NCBI GenBank assembly: GCA_030248215.1
Contig: JASANG010000170.1
Span: forward strand, 124,001 to 188,000
Source: Enoplolaimus lenunculus
Lineage: Eukaryota; Nematoda; Enoplea; Enoplida; Thoracostomopsidae
Direction: 5' to 3'
Length of the DNA stretch: 64,000 bases
The position numbers were made by a program, and so were the translations under genes. The notes beneath the pieces are model-generated. The model searched no databases. It worked only from the letters and a program-made list of their open reading frames with translations, and was not told where the DNA came from. Shown here one piece after another: positions 46,583-56,404 of the stretch; positions within the stretch are counted from its first letter, which is position 1, and every line of letters starts with the position of its first letter.

Positions 46583-48282
46583 AGTGGCCGCCAACCGTTT
46601 TAGGTCGTAATAACAAACGTACAACCGCAGGCGGCCACTTGTTGGTGCAGGCCGTTAGGGATCAGCTCCACCGGACCGTGGGTATTTTCAAGATCCGCAT
46701 ACCCAAAACATCCATCTAAGGAAAGCCAGGTTCTCGAGTTAAATTTAGAAAAAATTTTCAAAAATGATGGTATTAGAATAATCAACGATTTTGCAAATAT
46801 TTATAGAATTTTTCACAAAGGTAAGAAATATATTTTTGGAGTCATCTAACTGGCGGAAATATTTCACGTAATTATTATTGTAAAATACAAAGAGAAACAG
46901 TATAATGGTTAATTAACATGTTAAAAATTGTCAAAAAAGAAGAACCCCGCTTGAAAGAAATTAATCGGTGCAGCAATTTAGGCTGAAGTGCCGATCAGCT
47001 AGTTTTTTATTCGAAAAGTTGATAGGTGTTATCGGTATGCCACCCGAGAGGTACCCTGAATCCTTTGGTTCGCACCAATATAAACACCGGATGTCCAATT
47101 CTAGGTTAATGCTTTATACCGCTATATATGCTTTTTAATTTCTTAATCCGGCTTAATTTTTTAAGAGTATTATTTGTTGATTGTTTTCTAAATTTTGATT
47201 TGAATTTTGTTAAAATTTTTTAAATGTTTTTGTATCAATTTAAAAGCTAAGCAGAGTTTTTGAGATATTGGTTTTGTAAAGGCATACCTGCTATCAATGG
47301 ATTTTTGTGAAATTTTGGTATAGCCTGTATATATAAATGGATTTTTTTGTAATTCTGGTTCTACGAATTGTTTTAGACCATTGCTTTCAGATACCAGTCT
47401 AGTGGTAATTTGAATTGGAGTTAGACTGATATAGTCGTACTAAAGTTCCTTAAGTATAGTTTCTATGTAAAATCTCTTACACGCAAAACTAAAGTTTTGA
47501 GATGCTTTATGTGTTACCGTTATAGCATATTTCAATTTAATTTTTTCTAATAGCGTTTTTCTCTGTGCGAAAAGTAATTTTTATTTACCTTTTTAGGAGA
47601 TCGTATTGTACGTGATAGTTTATCAAGTTCGATTAACAGTTGGCATTTCCAATTTAGAAAATCGGTAAAATTTAGAGACCTATGTTTGTAGATAATTTTC
47701 CGAATGTATTAGTTTATGTTGATATGAAATTTTGGAATAATGATATTTTTATTAAATTTATTCTTAGGGCGAAAATTTGGTCTTTTTTCTAATAATGTTC
47801 AATTAAAACAAATTATATTTAGCATGCAACTGGGCACAATCTAAGGAAAATAATAATAGTGTTATCTTGACAGGAATGATTGGAAAAAGAGAATGATTTT
47901 GCCGAATGAATCGATCGGTACATTTGTTTACTACAGCACATGTGTGTGATAGAATGCGAAAGCCCCCAGAATTGCTGCATATCATTTTCTTAAGCTGAAA
48001 CCTAGAAAGTTTAAGGGTGAAGTATAACTTAATACAAAAGTTATATACCATGTAGTCAACGTGCCACTGCATGTGAAAACTGAAGCCGGAGGTCAACAAG
48101 TTTTTAAAGCAATTGGAGCTGGAAGTAGATCAGAGTTAGGTATATAAAATGGTATTCATTTAGCTATGTTGTACAATATTCAACCTGTCATTTTGGTAAT
48201 TCTCGGCAATTTATGCTTTAACAAAGGGTCCAATGTTGCACAGAGGTTGTTTTGTAAAATTATGCAAAATTTTAGTACAGAA
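46583..48282. other. Gene-less stretch, little recognised
   Basis: Contains a GTGGCCGCC/GGCGGCCAC inverted pair at 46586-46636 and, near 47822, a CATGCAACTGGGCACAATCT fragment resembling the repeat at 11655. No coding region is supported. Confidence 0.4.
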
Positions 48283-48420
48283 GTTGCCGGAACCTCCGGC
48301 AAAAATTCTGCTGGAGCCGGAGGCCGATTTTCTGCCCGAGCCGGAGGCAGACCTTCAGTTGCCCTGGAAGGCAGACCTCCGGTCGTACCCTGGAAGGCAG
48401 ATCTCCGGTTGTACCATATT
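48283..48420 (-). repeat. CCGGAG-rich dispersed repeat, copy 1
   Basis: The minus strand reads GGTACAACCGGAG, then GCAGAAAATCGGCCTCCGGC, then TTTTGCCGGAGG and TTTGCATAATTTT. The copy at 52012-52140 carries the same blocks on the plus strand. The CAGGGT/CCGG composition links it loosely to the hAT elements at 31828 and 36393. Confidence 0.65.
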
Positions 48421-48636
48421 GGATGCATAATTTTATGTAGTGCGCGTTTTCCATGCTACAGCGCGAAAGACAGTCCAAAAACACTTAGCAAATTTTTTGC
48501 TTTTGGGTCACTTGAACTTGAAGGGAGAACTTCCTTTCGCTCGTTATACGTTAGTGTGCAAAACGCTGTTCTACGACGGCCGACCTTGACATACTTAAGT
48601 TTTTCTGCCTAATAAAATATGTATTGTTTATAGCTG

Positions 48637-48689
48637 GGCACTGGATATCCGAATTTGAAAAATATCCAAATATGTATTCGAAACCTAAC
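48637..48689 (+). mobile_element. Fragment of hAT-like TATCCGGATATCC family
   Basis: GCTGGGCACTGGATATCCG followed by AAAAATATCC matches the terminal part of the copy at 38772. Only about 50 bp is present before the SINE begins. Confidence 0.5.
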
Positions 48690-48905
48690 CCTTTAGCACA
48701 TGAATATATTCTATTTCATCTGAGACCTACTTTTATGCTAAAATTCGAACTTTAGTGACTTGAGTGGAAGGCGTTTACCATCACCACTCAGCTATAGGAG
48801 CCAGAGGGGGCTCTAACGTCTTGTGGTGATTTAGTATTATGTATATGTATATATACGTTTTGTAATTGTTAAACACTGCGATATATATAATTTACCGTGT
48901 ATACA
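48690..48905 (-). mobile_element. tRNA-derived SINE-like repeat, copy 2
   Basis: The minus strand carries TATAGCTGAGTGGTGATGG (A box) and, 40 bases on, AAAGTTCGAATTTTAGC (B box). It shares ACATGAATA, GCTATA, CTCTAACGTCTT-like and GTTAAACACTGC blocks with the copy at 11956-12200. Confidence 0.6.
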
Positions 48906-48974
48906 CCGCGCTAGTTGCGCCTATAGTCAACTGGGCCCATGTACTGAAAAGGACCCTCCCAAAATCCGCGCATA

Positions 48975-49680
48975 TTACCCGGGAAATTGGGATTTTGGGC
49001 GCAGCGTTTTTCGCTCGGGATTTTGGGAAACTGAGATTTTGGGCGCAGCGTTTTTCACTCGGGATTTTGGGAAATTGAGATTTTGGGCGCAGCGTTTTTC
49101 GCTCGGGATTTTGGGCGCAGCATTTTTCGCTTGGGATTTTGGGAAATCGGGATTTTGGGCGCAGCGATTTTCGCTTGGGATTTTGGGAAATCGGGATTTT
49201 GGGCGCAGCGTTTTTCGCTTGGGATTTTGGGCACAGCATTTTTCGCTTGGGATTTTGGGCGCAGCGTTTTTCGCTCGGGACTTTGGGAAATTGGGATTTT
49301 GAGCGCAGCGTTTTTGCTCGGGATTTTGGGAAATTGTGATTTTGGGCGCAGCGTTTTTCGGTCGGGATTTTGGTAAATTCGGATATTACTCGGGAGTTCG
49401 TGGTTTTGGGCGCAGCGTTTTTGATCGGGATTTTGGGAAATTGGGATATTACCCGGGAAATTGGGATATTACCCGGGAAATTGGGATTTTGAGAAATTAT
49501 GATTTTGGGAAATTGGGATATTATCCGGGAAATTGTGATTTTGGAAAATAGGAATATTACCAGGGAGATTGGGGTTTGGGCGCAGCGTTTTTCACTCTGG
49601 ATTTTGAAAATTGGAATTCTGAGAAGTTAGAATATAACCCAGGAAATTGGGATTTTGGGCGCAGCGTTTTCCGCTAGGCC
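48975..49680 (+). repeat. Minisatellite inside the 3.0-kb element, left block
   Basis: Tandem variants of GGGATTTTGGGCGCAGCG + TTTTTCGCTC alternating with GGGAAATTGGGATATTACCC. The unit length varies around 30-60 bp. Several open frames (up to about 115 codons, ILGAAFFAWDFG patterns) are artefacts of the repeat. Confidence 0.9.
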
Positions 49681-49689
49681 TATTTAGAA

Positions 49690-51770
49690 CTTTTGTTACG
49701 GAACAGAAAACAACAGAGTTTTATTGAAGGACAAAATAACTAAGACACCCAACAGGTCAAAAAAAGTTAATTTCAAATTTAAAGTTACTCAAGAGATTCC
49801 GATAGATCTGCACCTGTCGTCAGCCATTGACCAGCCCCGAAGGTACTGTGGCCTCCAACTAGATACAGTTAAAGCGACTGCAGAGCGTTCGTCATACAGT
49901 TACCGTACCTAGCCGGGTCTGATTTCAGACCTGGGTTTACCCTCGCGGAGAACACCGTTCACTCATGAGCAACATGGTTGGGGGGTACCCTCCCGACCCG
50001 AGTTCAATTAAACTCTGTCAAAAACAAAACTTAAAAACAAAAGTTAAAAACAAAATTAAAACAACTTGATGTAATAATCAAGTGCAAGTGATGAGCACTT
50101 GCACTTGAAATGTTAAAAAAACTTAGTAAAGTGTGATGTTCACACTTTACTCTTCCTTAAAATTTTTGAAGGTCAAAAACGAAAGTGTTTTTGACAAAAA
50201 TATTTTTCATAGAATCAATCAACTTGGAGGCAACGGATGCGCCACAAATTGAAGTAGTGAGTTTTACTTGCTTTAAAAAATTTTTGCCGTGAAAGGTGAG
50301 GCGGCAAATTTTGTAAATATTGCTTTAAAATTTTAATAGTATTTCGTGAATTAAAGTAAAGAGGAAGTTATGCTGACAAAAGCACAAAAAGTATAAATTG
50401 TGCTAAAATCGATGTAAACAAGGTCATTAAGAACCGCATACCACAAAAATAAAGTTTAAATTTTGTAAACTTACTAAAATTTTCTTAAGAATTGGCCAAA
50501 TTAATTCTGTTGTTTTGGCGTAAACTGCCTAACAAAATTATTCAAGCGTAAAGTTTCGAAACAAAATTGCTTTAAAAATTTAAATATAGCACAAATTCAG
50601 ATTATTTAAAATTTTATGCTACGATAATGAGCCCATTTGTCAACCAGAATCAAGGACAAAAAGAGCCTATAAAAAGGAGATCGCCTGGCGAAAAACAGCA
50701 GTTTTTGTGTCGAAGAACTGATTCGTTTAGTTGAATGAATTTTAACTTTTATTGTTTTTATTGTTTATGGTTGACTAACACTTAGGTCGGCAACGGCCCG
50801 CAGTTTACTTTAACTACTCTCAGCAACTGGTATCTTGCTAACTGTAACTACTGATAATTATTATAGGCCTATATGGGCACTTTACTACTACAATTGTACT
50901 AATCATTTTAAGAACAAACCAGGAAATTTGAACAAAATTTGTAGTGAATTTTGGAAAATTAACCGTGATGTGGCTACTTTTTAATAACTTGCGGGCGCTT
51001 TATGAAATTCTTGTTGTCGAATGTTAATTGAAAACCTATTTTTAATTCTTTAATAAAAATACGTGCTGCTTGGTTGCGAATCAACACTTTGGAACAATAA
51101 AATTTCGGTAACCCGTCACTTAACGGGTCGGTTGAAATTGTTCGTTTGTACTATTTAACACATGTTTGCCGTAATTTTATTTTACGTTGCTCATATAATT
51201 TAAATATGTTGAGTTTTTCCGTTGAAAAATTAGGTTACCCTCCGGAAACCAAATCCCGGCAACGCCCCTTTTCGGATTGCACTATTTGTGGTATAATTTT
51301 AAGAAGACACAATATTAACTGTTTAATATAATTCCAATATAGACGTAAATTGCCTAGTAGGGGGGTTGGAGGGGCACAACATCTTTGAGAACACAAAAAA
51401 AACAACTTCCCGAGATAACTCCTTCCATCCTCCACACAGGCTCCTTTTTAAATTACGGTCTCAGGGGCGCTGCCGCCCCCCTGAACCCCCCGCAAATTTA
51501 AGGAACCCTAAGCAGGATGGGGGCTCCCGCTCCCCAAACCCCCCGCACTAAGCGGTTCTCACACTTAAGCTGTACAGACACGTACAAAAAATTTTGCTCA
51601 AACAATGAATTGCTCTTTACGGGGATTTGGGGGGTCGACAGCCCCTTGAAAACAAAGCCTTCTTGCATTCGTCTGGCTATGATTCAGTCAAGCCTACGCC
51701 CAACCCTACGTATACACCTTAACTTTTTTCCAGGATATTTGGATTACACAAAGAAAATTGGCAAATGACC
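49690..51770. other. Middle of the 3.0-kb element: cargo or nested insertion
   Basis: Unlike the flanking minisatellite, this stretch has ordinary AT-rich text, a series of hairpins at 50064-50195, and a C/G-rich tail (GGGGCGCTGCCGCCCCCCTG, GGGGGTCGACAGCCCC) near 51460-51645. No frame above about 85 codons is recognised. Whether it is internal to the element or was inserted later is unresolved. Confidence 0.4.
50064..50195. repeat. Four successive perfect hairpins, two overlapping
   Basis: ACTTGAT/ATCAAGT (50064-50083), CAAGTGCAAGTG/CACTTGCACTTG (50079-50107), AGTAAAGTGTGA/TCACACTTTACT (50125-50151) and GTCAAAAAC/GTTTTTGAC (50172-50195). The first and second share bases, so they cannot both form at once. 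Confidence 0.9.
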
Positions 51771-51775
51771 CGTGA

Positions 51776-51912
51776 TACTGCTCGTTTGGAAAATTGGGAT
51801 ATTACCCGGGAAATTGGGATATTACCCGAGATATTGCGGTTTTGGGAAACTGGGATATTACCGGAGAAATTAGGATTTTGGGAAATTGGGATATTACCCG
51901 GGAAATTGGGAG
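51776..51912 (+). repeat. Minisatellite inside the 3.0-kb element, right block
   Basis: Repeats of GGGATATTACCCGGGAAATT, the same words as the right part of the 48975-49680 block. The two blocks appear to be one array parted by the middle segment. Confidence 0.85.
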
Positions 51913-51949
51913 GGACCTGTTCTATACATGGGCCGTCAACTCTATGTGA

Positions 51950-52140
51950 GAAGGGGTTAAATCAGACGGAATTAAACAAAATCAATTCAATTTCAGGTGG
52001 CCAACGCAACGGGGTACAACCGAAGGTATGTCTCCAACTCCGGCAGAAAATCGGCCTCCGGCTCCGGTAGATTTTTGCCGGAGGATCCGGCAATTTCGGT
52101 AGCAAAGTTTGCATAATTTTTCAAACTTTATCTGTTTAGC
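51950..52140. repeat. Composite of two repeat fragments
   Basis: 51950-52008 (TCAGACGGAATTAAAC, AATTTCAGGTGGCCAACGC) matches the reverse of part of the hAT-like element at 56773-58255. 52012-52140 (GGGTACAACCGAAGG, GCAGAAAATCGGCCTCCGGC) is copy 2 of the CCGGAG-rich repeat at 48283. They join abruptly near 52008. Confidence 0.6.
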
Positions 52141-52229
52141 GCGTTTCGTTTCACTTTTGTCACAATTCTCACGAAAGAATTTCCGAAATTTCGCAGAAAA
52201 TTAGCGTAAAACCAAACAACTTAACAACA

Positions 52230-53660
52230 TATTGCAGATACCTAACTTTCCGGACCACGAAACATTTACGGAAACCATATTTTGCTTACATTTATCCTCA
52301 ACCCACATCGCGTACAAAACCTTTGAGGACAGTTTTTTCATTAAGAATTACCGAAAATGCAGCAGAACTCATTTTCTCGCCGGAATTCAGCCTCTTATGA
52401 CCGGAAGGCGAATTTCCTTATAAAAATTTGGAACATGCACCAATTTTACCTGTCGTCTCGTCAAATATTCCACTCGTCTGTAAAAGCTATGAAAGGGGCT
52501 GAAGATGCAATATTTTTTGTCTAACGAAATTCGCTTGCGACGGGTACCACAAAAACTTACGTAAACTGTTATAGACACGCTTGATTACCCAACTTGGTGG
52601 CGTAGTAACACTAGAAACGTAGTTAAACATACACAAGTAATATGTCATTAAAAAATGAACTTTGCCAAAAAGCGACACACCAAAAGGTAGAACTTTTCTT
52701 TCAAAGCGAGTTATTGTGTCAATACTCTTTGCCCAATTCTCCTCGCAGTGAAAACCCTCTGCACAAACAAAAACTCCATATAATTTCAGTTTCTGTACTA
52801 AAAAAAAACTTTTTGTAAGCACTCGGCACTACACTATCTTTCAAGCCAGCCAACAGCAATGTGTTTTTGAACTTTATCCGAGAACCTGATGCTTTTTTGT
52901 ACCATTCAAAGATGTTTAAGACATTGTCTATTTCTTCCCATCTTGTTAGAAAAATACTTGTCGTCCGCAAATTTTGTAATTCTGGTGTTAACACCGCACA
53001 GTGGTACCCCAGTTAGCATATTTGTCGCTCGCACAAAATGCGTAACTTCAGAAGTTACCACATATAACAAAGGGGATAATGAACAACCCTGTCGGATACC
53101 TCTGTTTACTTCAAAGGTTGTAGACAAAAATCCGTTTACCAATACTATGATATTGACATTTTGTTTTTATAAATGCATCGGAAATGTGTTTGAAATTTTG
53201 GCCCAAAATTCATTTTTTCAAAGTTTCGTGCATGAAATACCATTCTATTATATCAAAAGCTGCTTGGTGATCCAAAGATAATATCATTACTTCAGCATTG
53301 AATTCATTTGCGTAGTCTACTACACATATGACATCATTTAAGCTATCTGCAATGGTTCTTCCGGGTACTTAACTAGTTTGATCGGGATGCACCAAAGTAT
53401 GCATTACACTTGCCAATCTTTTTGATAAAATTTTTGTGTAAATTTTATAGTCTGTATTTAAAAGTGATTGGTCTCCAATTTTTTCTTAAATGACGCTCAC
53501 CTTTTCCCTTGTAAAGCAGAATGATTATACCATAATATGGAGATATTCATCATATCCTGCCATTAAAAGTTGTTAAATAGCTTACACAAAAAAGGTGCAA
53601 TTGCATCACAACATAACACATACAACTCAATCGGTAACAAACCCGAAGTTAATTTCAATG
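52230..53660 (-). mobile_element. Broken LINE, L1/Tx1-like reverse transcriptase
   Basis: Read on the minus strand in several frames, the order is that of a non-LTR reverse transcriptase: [70 protein letters not shown], then TKFADD (the catalytic FADD box), then post-RT text including SLRKFLWYPSQ. NWRPITLLN and the post-RT WY..F pattern suit the L1/Tx1 group. Several frame changes and at least one in-frame stop (just after VHPDQTS) show that it is dead. The endonuclease part is absent, so it is 5'-truncated. Confidence 0.88.
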
Positions 53661-53711
53661 AACATGTAATAAAATGAATAGTAATTTTAATAACAATGCC
53701 CACATTTTAAT

Positions 53712-53900
53712 AGGGGCCGGAGCAGCAGCCACCCATTTGGAGGGCCCCACCGCTAAAAGGGGCCCCCACCCTAACCGGCACAAACAAAAAACCGCTTAAG
53801 TTTTAAAACGCGTCTGGCTTCTGGCTTGCTTCGCTCGCGAGTTTGGGGGCCCCACCCTCGAATTTGGGGGGAGTCCCCACCCATGCCTGCTCCGGCACTG
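53712..53900. mobile_element. hAT-type MITE with perfect 8-bp TSD
   Basis: ATTTTAAT flanks both sides (53704-53711, 53901-53908). The right end reads inverted CAGTGCCGGAGCAGGCATGG, a standard hAT terminus. The left end GGGGCCGGAGCAGCAGCC is its worn partner. The interior is rich in GGGGCCCC. Confidence 0.88.
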
Positions 53901-53908
53901 ATTTTAAT

Positions 53909-54678
53909 ATTTGTTCCCTAGTAGATCCAAGGGGGCGCTCCGGTCTAGGTACGCCAACAAAGATCACACGCGAAATTTTGTATTAAGGTTCTAGACCCGC
54001 CACTGTATTTGTTGCTTAGCGTACAGAACGTTTTGTTTAAAGAACACGCTGATCTTCCATAGCAAAGAAATATTACTATTCCAAGAACAAAACGCTGCGA
54101 AAGAAGTGGATTACATCATATTTTAAGAAGCTCCACAACCAAAAAACTTCCACAATCTAATAGAAATTTATTCTCTCGAACACCTGATTCGAATTTCACT
54201 AGCCCACTAGACAATGACTTGACAGCCGACTGATATATTTAGCTACAGTATGGAACCAAAGAACTTGGTAGGTACACAGTGCAGTGAGTTGGTTTTCGCG
54301 TAATTTCTAGCATTTATTTTTGAGCCGCAAGCAAGATGTATTGTACTTTTTCACGGAGATAGCTTCTGTTCAATTTAAAATGTATGAAGATTGTGATTTT
54401 TCAATAGTCTACAGTTTACGAAAAATTAATAGCAATCGTTCAAGCACACGAGCTCAACGCAACACAGATGGTGGGTATCATTGTATGTTTCATGGGGACC
54501 AGAGTTTTTTACCTTTAGAGGCGTGATATTACCTAATGCAACTATTGTAAAAGAAAAAATATTCTAAGAACCACAAAAACTTTAATCAAAATTTTGTTGG
54601 GGAGCTCAATAAATTGATAGATTTTCAGCTAAGTGCTGTGCTGATTATGTATTTGTCGATTTGTATTTTCTAGCGGAC
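53909..54678. other. Gene-less stretch, nothing recognised
   Basis: No supported feature. Confidence 0.4.
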
Positions 54679-55680
54679 TGTAGGTGGCTGTGCCACACTC
54701 AAGTATAAACCTAAATCCACACCTTAAGGGAGTCCCCGGCTCCGCCTAGTCTCTCTTAGAACTTAAGTTAGGCTTAGGCGTTGCTAAACGGCGTAGAAAC
54801 TTATAAATCTGTAAATGGCGGCTGCGTCCGCAAGGTATCAGTACTCAGGGCCCTGCGTGGCCGCTTGTTAAATATTGTTGTTGGCCTGTTGCGCCAAATT
54901 ATATAGCTAGGGGTTTGGGGGGGGGGGTGTATATTGTTGTTCTTTCATTGTAATGACGGATTTGAGTGTCCTTTAAGGGCTTGAGACACCCGGGACACTC
55001 AGACTTATGCAAATCAGCTCAATATGGGGGCTGGGGTAGCCAGCCTCCATATTCATTCTGAACTTTGGATTGTTACGATGTGCGGCTTAATTTTCTTATT
55101 CTGCGGTTTAGTGCGAATATCTTAGCGGATTTACGAGTTGACTTGCGTGTGAGTGTTTCGGGTGACTTCGGCAAATAGGTTTAGAATTGGAAAAGGTGTC
55201 ACGGTAGCTCCAATGTGAGTACGGTGAAAACGGCATAATCAGGGAATCGTTCTAAAGCGCATAGCGCGGAGCCTTCGGGCAATACCAGGGGAACTTGGGG
55301 TATACTTGGGGAATGTTGTAAGGAGATACTGGGGATTTCATTGGAGTTTACTTGGGATAGTCGATTCTAGCGGGGCTAGTTTCGGCTGGAGAACTTGGGA
55401 TTTACTTGGGAATTTTTACGGTTATTTGGGGATTACGGAGTTGTCACGTTGAGTTTGCATTTGTTGTTACGGTGTGAGCTTGTGACTTAGTTGAACAACA
55501 GGGTTAAGGATATCGTAGTTGACGTGCGGAAAGCACCTAAACAAAGGAACTTTCGGCATACTCGGAGAATAATAAGGTCGGCAGTTAAGCTTTATACTTG
55601 TCTAGTCATACTTGTGCTTTACTTGTATAGCTTTATCACGGTGCTGGGGGGAATAAAAGGGGAAAACGACTGCATTTATT
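54679..55680 (+). mobile_element. Large dispersed repeat, LTR-like leader, copy 2
   Basis: Begins TGTAGGTGGCTGTGCCACAC as at 7573 and follows that copy through CCTAGTCTCTCTTAGAACTT, GTTAGGCTTAGGCGTTGCT and GGGCCCTGCGTGGCC, then into a CTTGGGG-rich part. It carries one hairpin CTAGC-GGG-GCTAG at 55367-55379. The copies diverge considerably further in, so the insertions look old. The class remains uncertain, and it is treated as a fossil. The end is not defined. Confidence 0.5.
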
Positions 55681-56404
55681 GAACTAGAGCGATATAAGCG
55701 TCATTGGAAACGGACCTGAACGCGGAGTTGGTGGTTTCAATCCATAGCCGAAATCACGAACTATTCACACGGACTTGGTTTGTGTTTTTGTGGCTGTTGA
55801 GCCTGCAGTCGTTTTTACGTCGGACCTAAGTCTGGGAGCGATCTAGTGAATTATTTTTTAGCTGATGCGCGATTGTTGTCCTGACACGCATCCGAGTTTT
55901 ACAATTACCTGTGGATAGAGTAGTCATAAGTTTCAGAAATGATTGCAGTACCCAGAACCGCGTGCGTAGTTCTGACAGACAGAGTATTTTAATTACATAC
56001 CTTCGGGTACCATATCGTCTTTTGAAGTATTTGTAATTAAGTGGGTTAAGTGCGAAGAACTTTTGCGAATTTTGGGATAAGCGCTCAAAGCTAATCGAGA
56101 TTTTTTGTAAATTAGTCAATAATTGATTGATTGGGTGCTTAGGTAACCGTCATTATTGGACGGCGTTACTTGGATTGTCGCTTGTAAATACTGTACCGGT
56201 GTTCCAATACCACCAGTTCAGCAAAAGTTTGATTGAAGACTCCACCAACTTCGGTAGTGAAATTTTGCCATTTTCAAAAACTGTCTAATCCGCTGATTTT
56301 GTGGCGCACATCTGGGGGAGTTTTTCAATTCGGCTGCACACTGCTCAGTGGACGTATACGATGCGAATATTACAATTACAACAATATTAAGAGATAGAAC
56401 AATA
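55681..56404. other. 3' flank of MFAP1, nothing recognised
   Basis: Probably includes the MFAP1 3' untranslated region. No canonical polyadenylation signal was found on the minus strand close to the stop. Confidence 0.4.

Larger units (their letters stand above)
48934..51934. mobile_element. 3.0-kb TIR element, same ends as the TTAGGC MITEs
   Basis: The left end GGCCCATGTACTGAAAAGG mirrors the right end CCTGTTCTATACATGGGCC, and both continue into CCCTCCC/GGGAGGG. The flanks GTCAACTG (48926-48933) and GTCAACTC (51935-51942) are an 8-bp target duplication. The termini are those of the family at 2923-26172, but the core has no TTAGGC. Instead it has a GGGATTTTGGGAAATT minisatellite at each side and about 2.1 kb of other sequence between. 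No protein of recognised family is encoded; the longest frames are products of the minisatellite. Confidence 0.8.

Noticed and set aside
48892-49551. Open frames with ILGAAFFAWDFG-type repeats
   Set aside because: They are translations of the minisatellite inside the 3.0-kb element, present on both strands.
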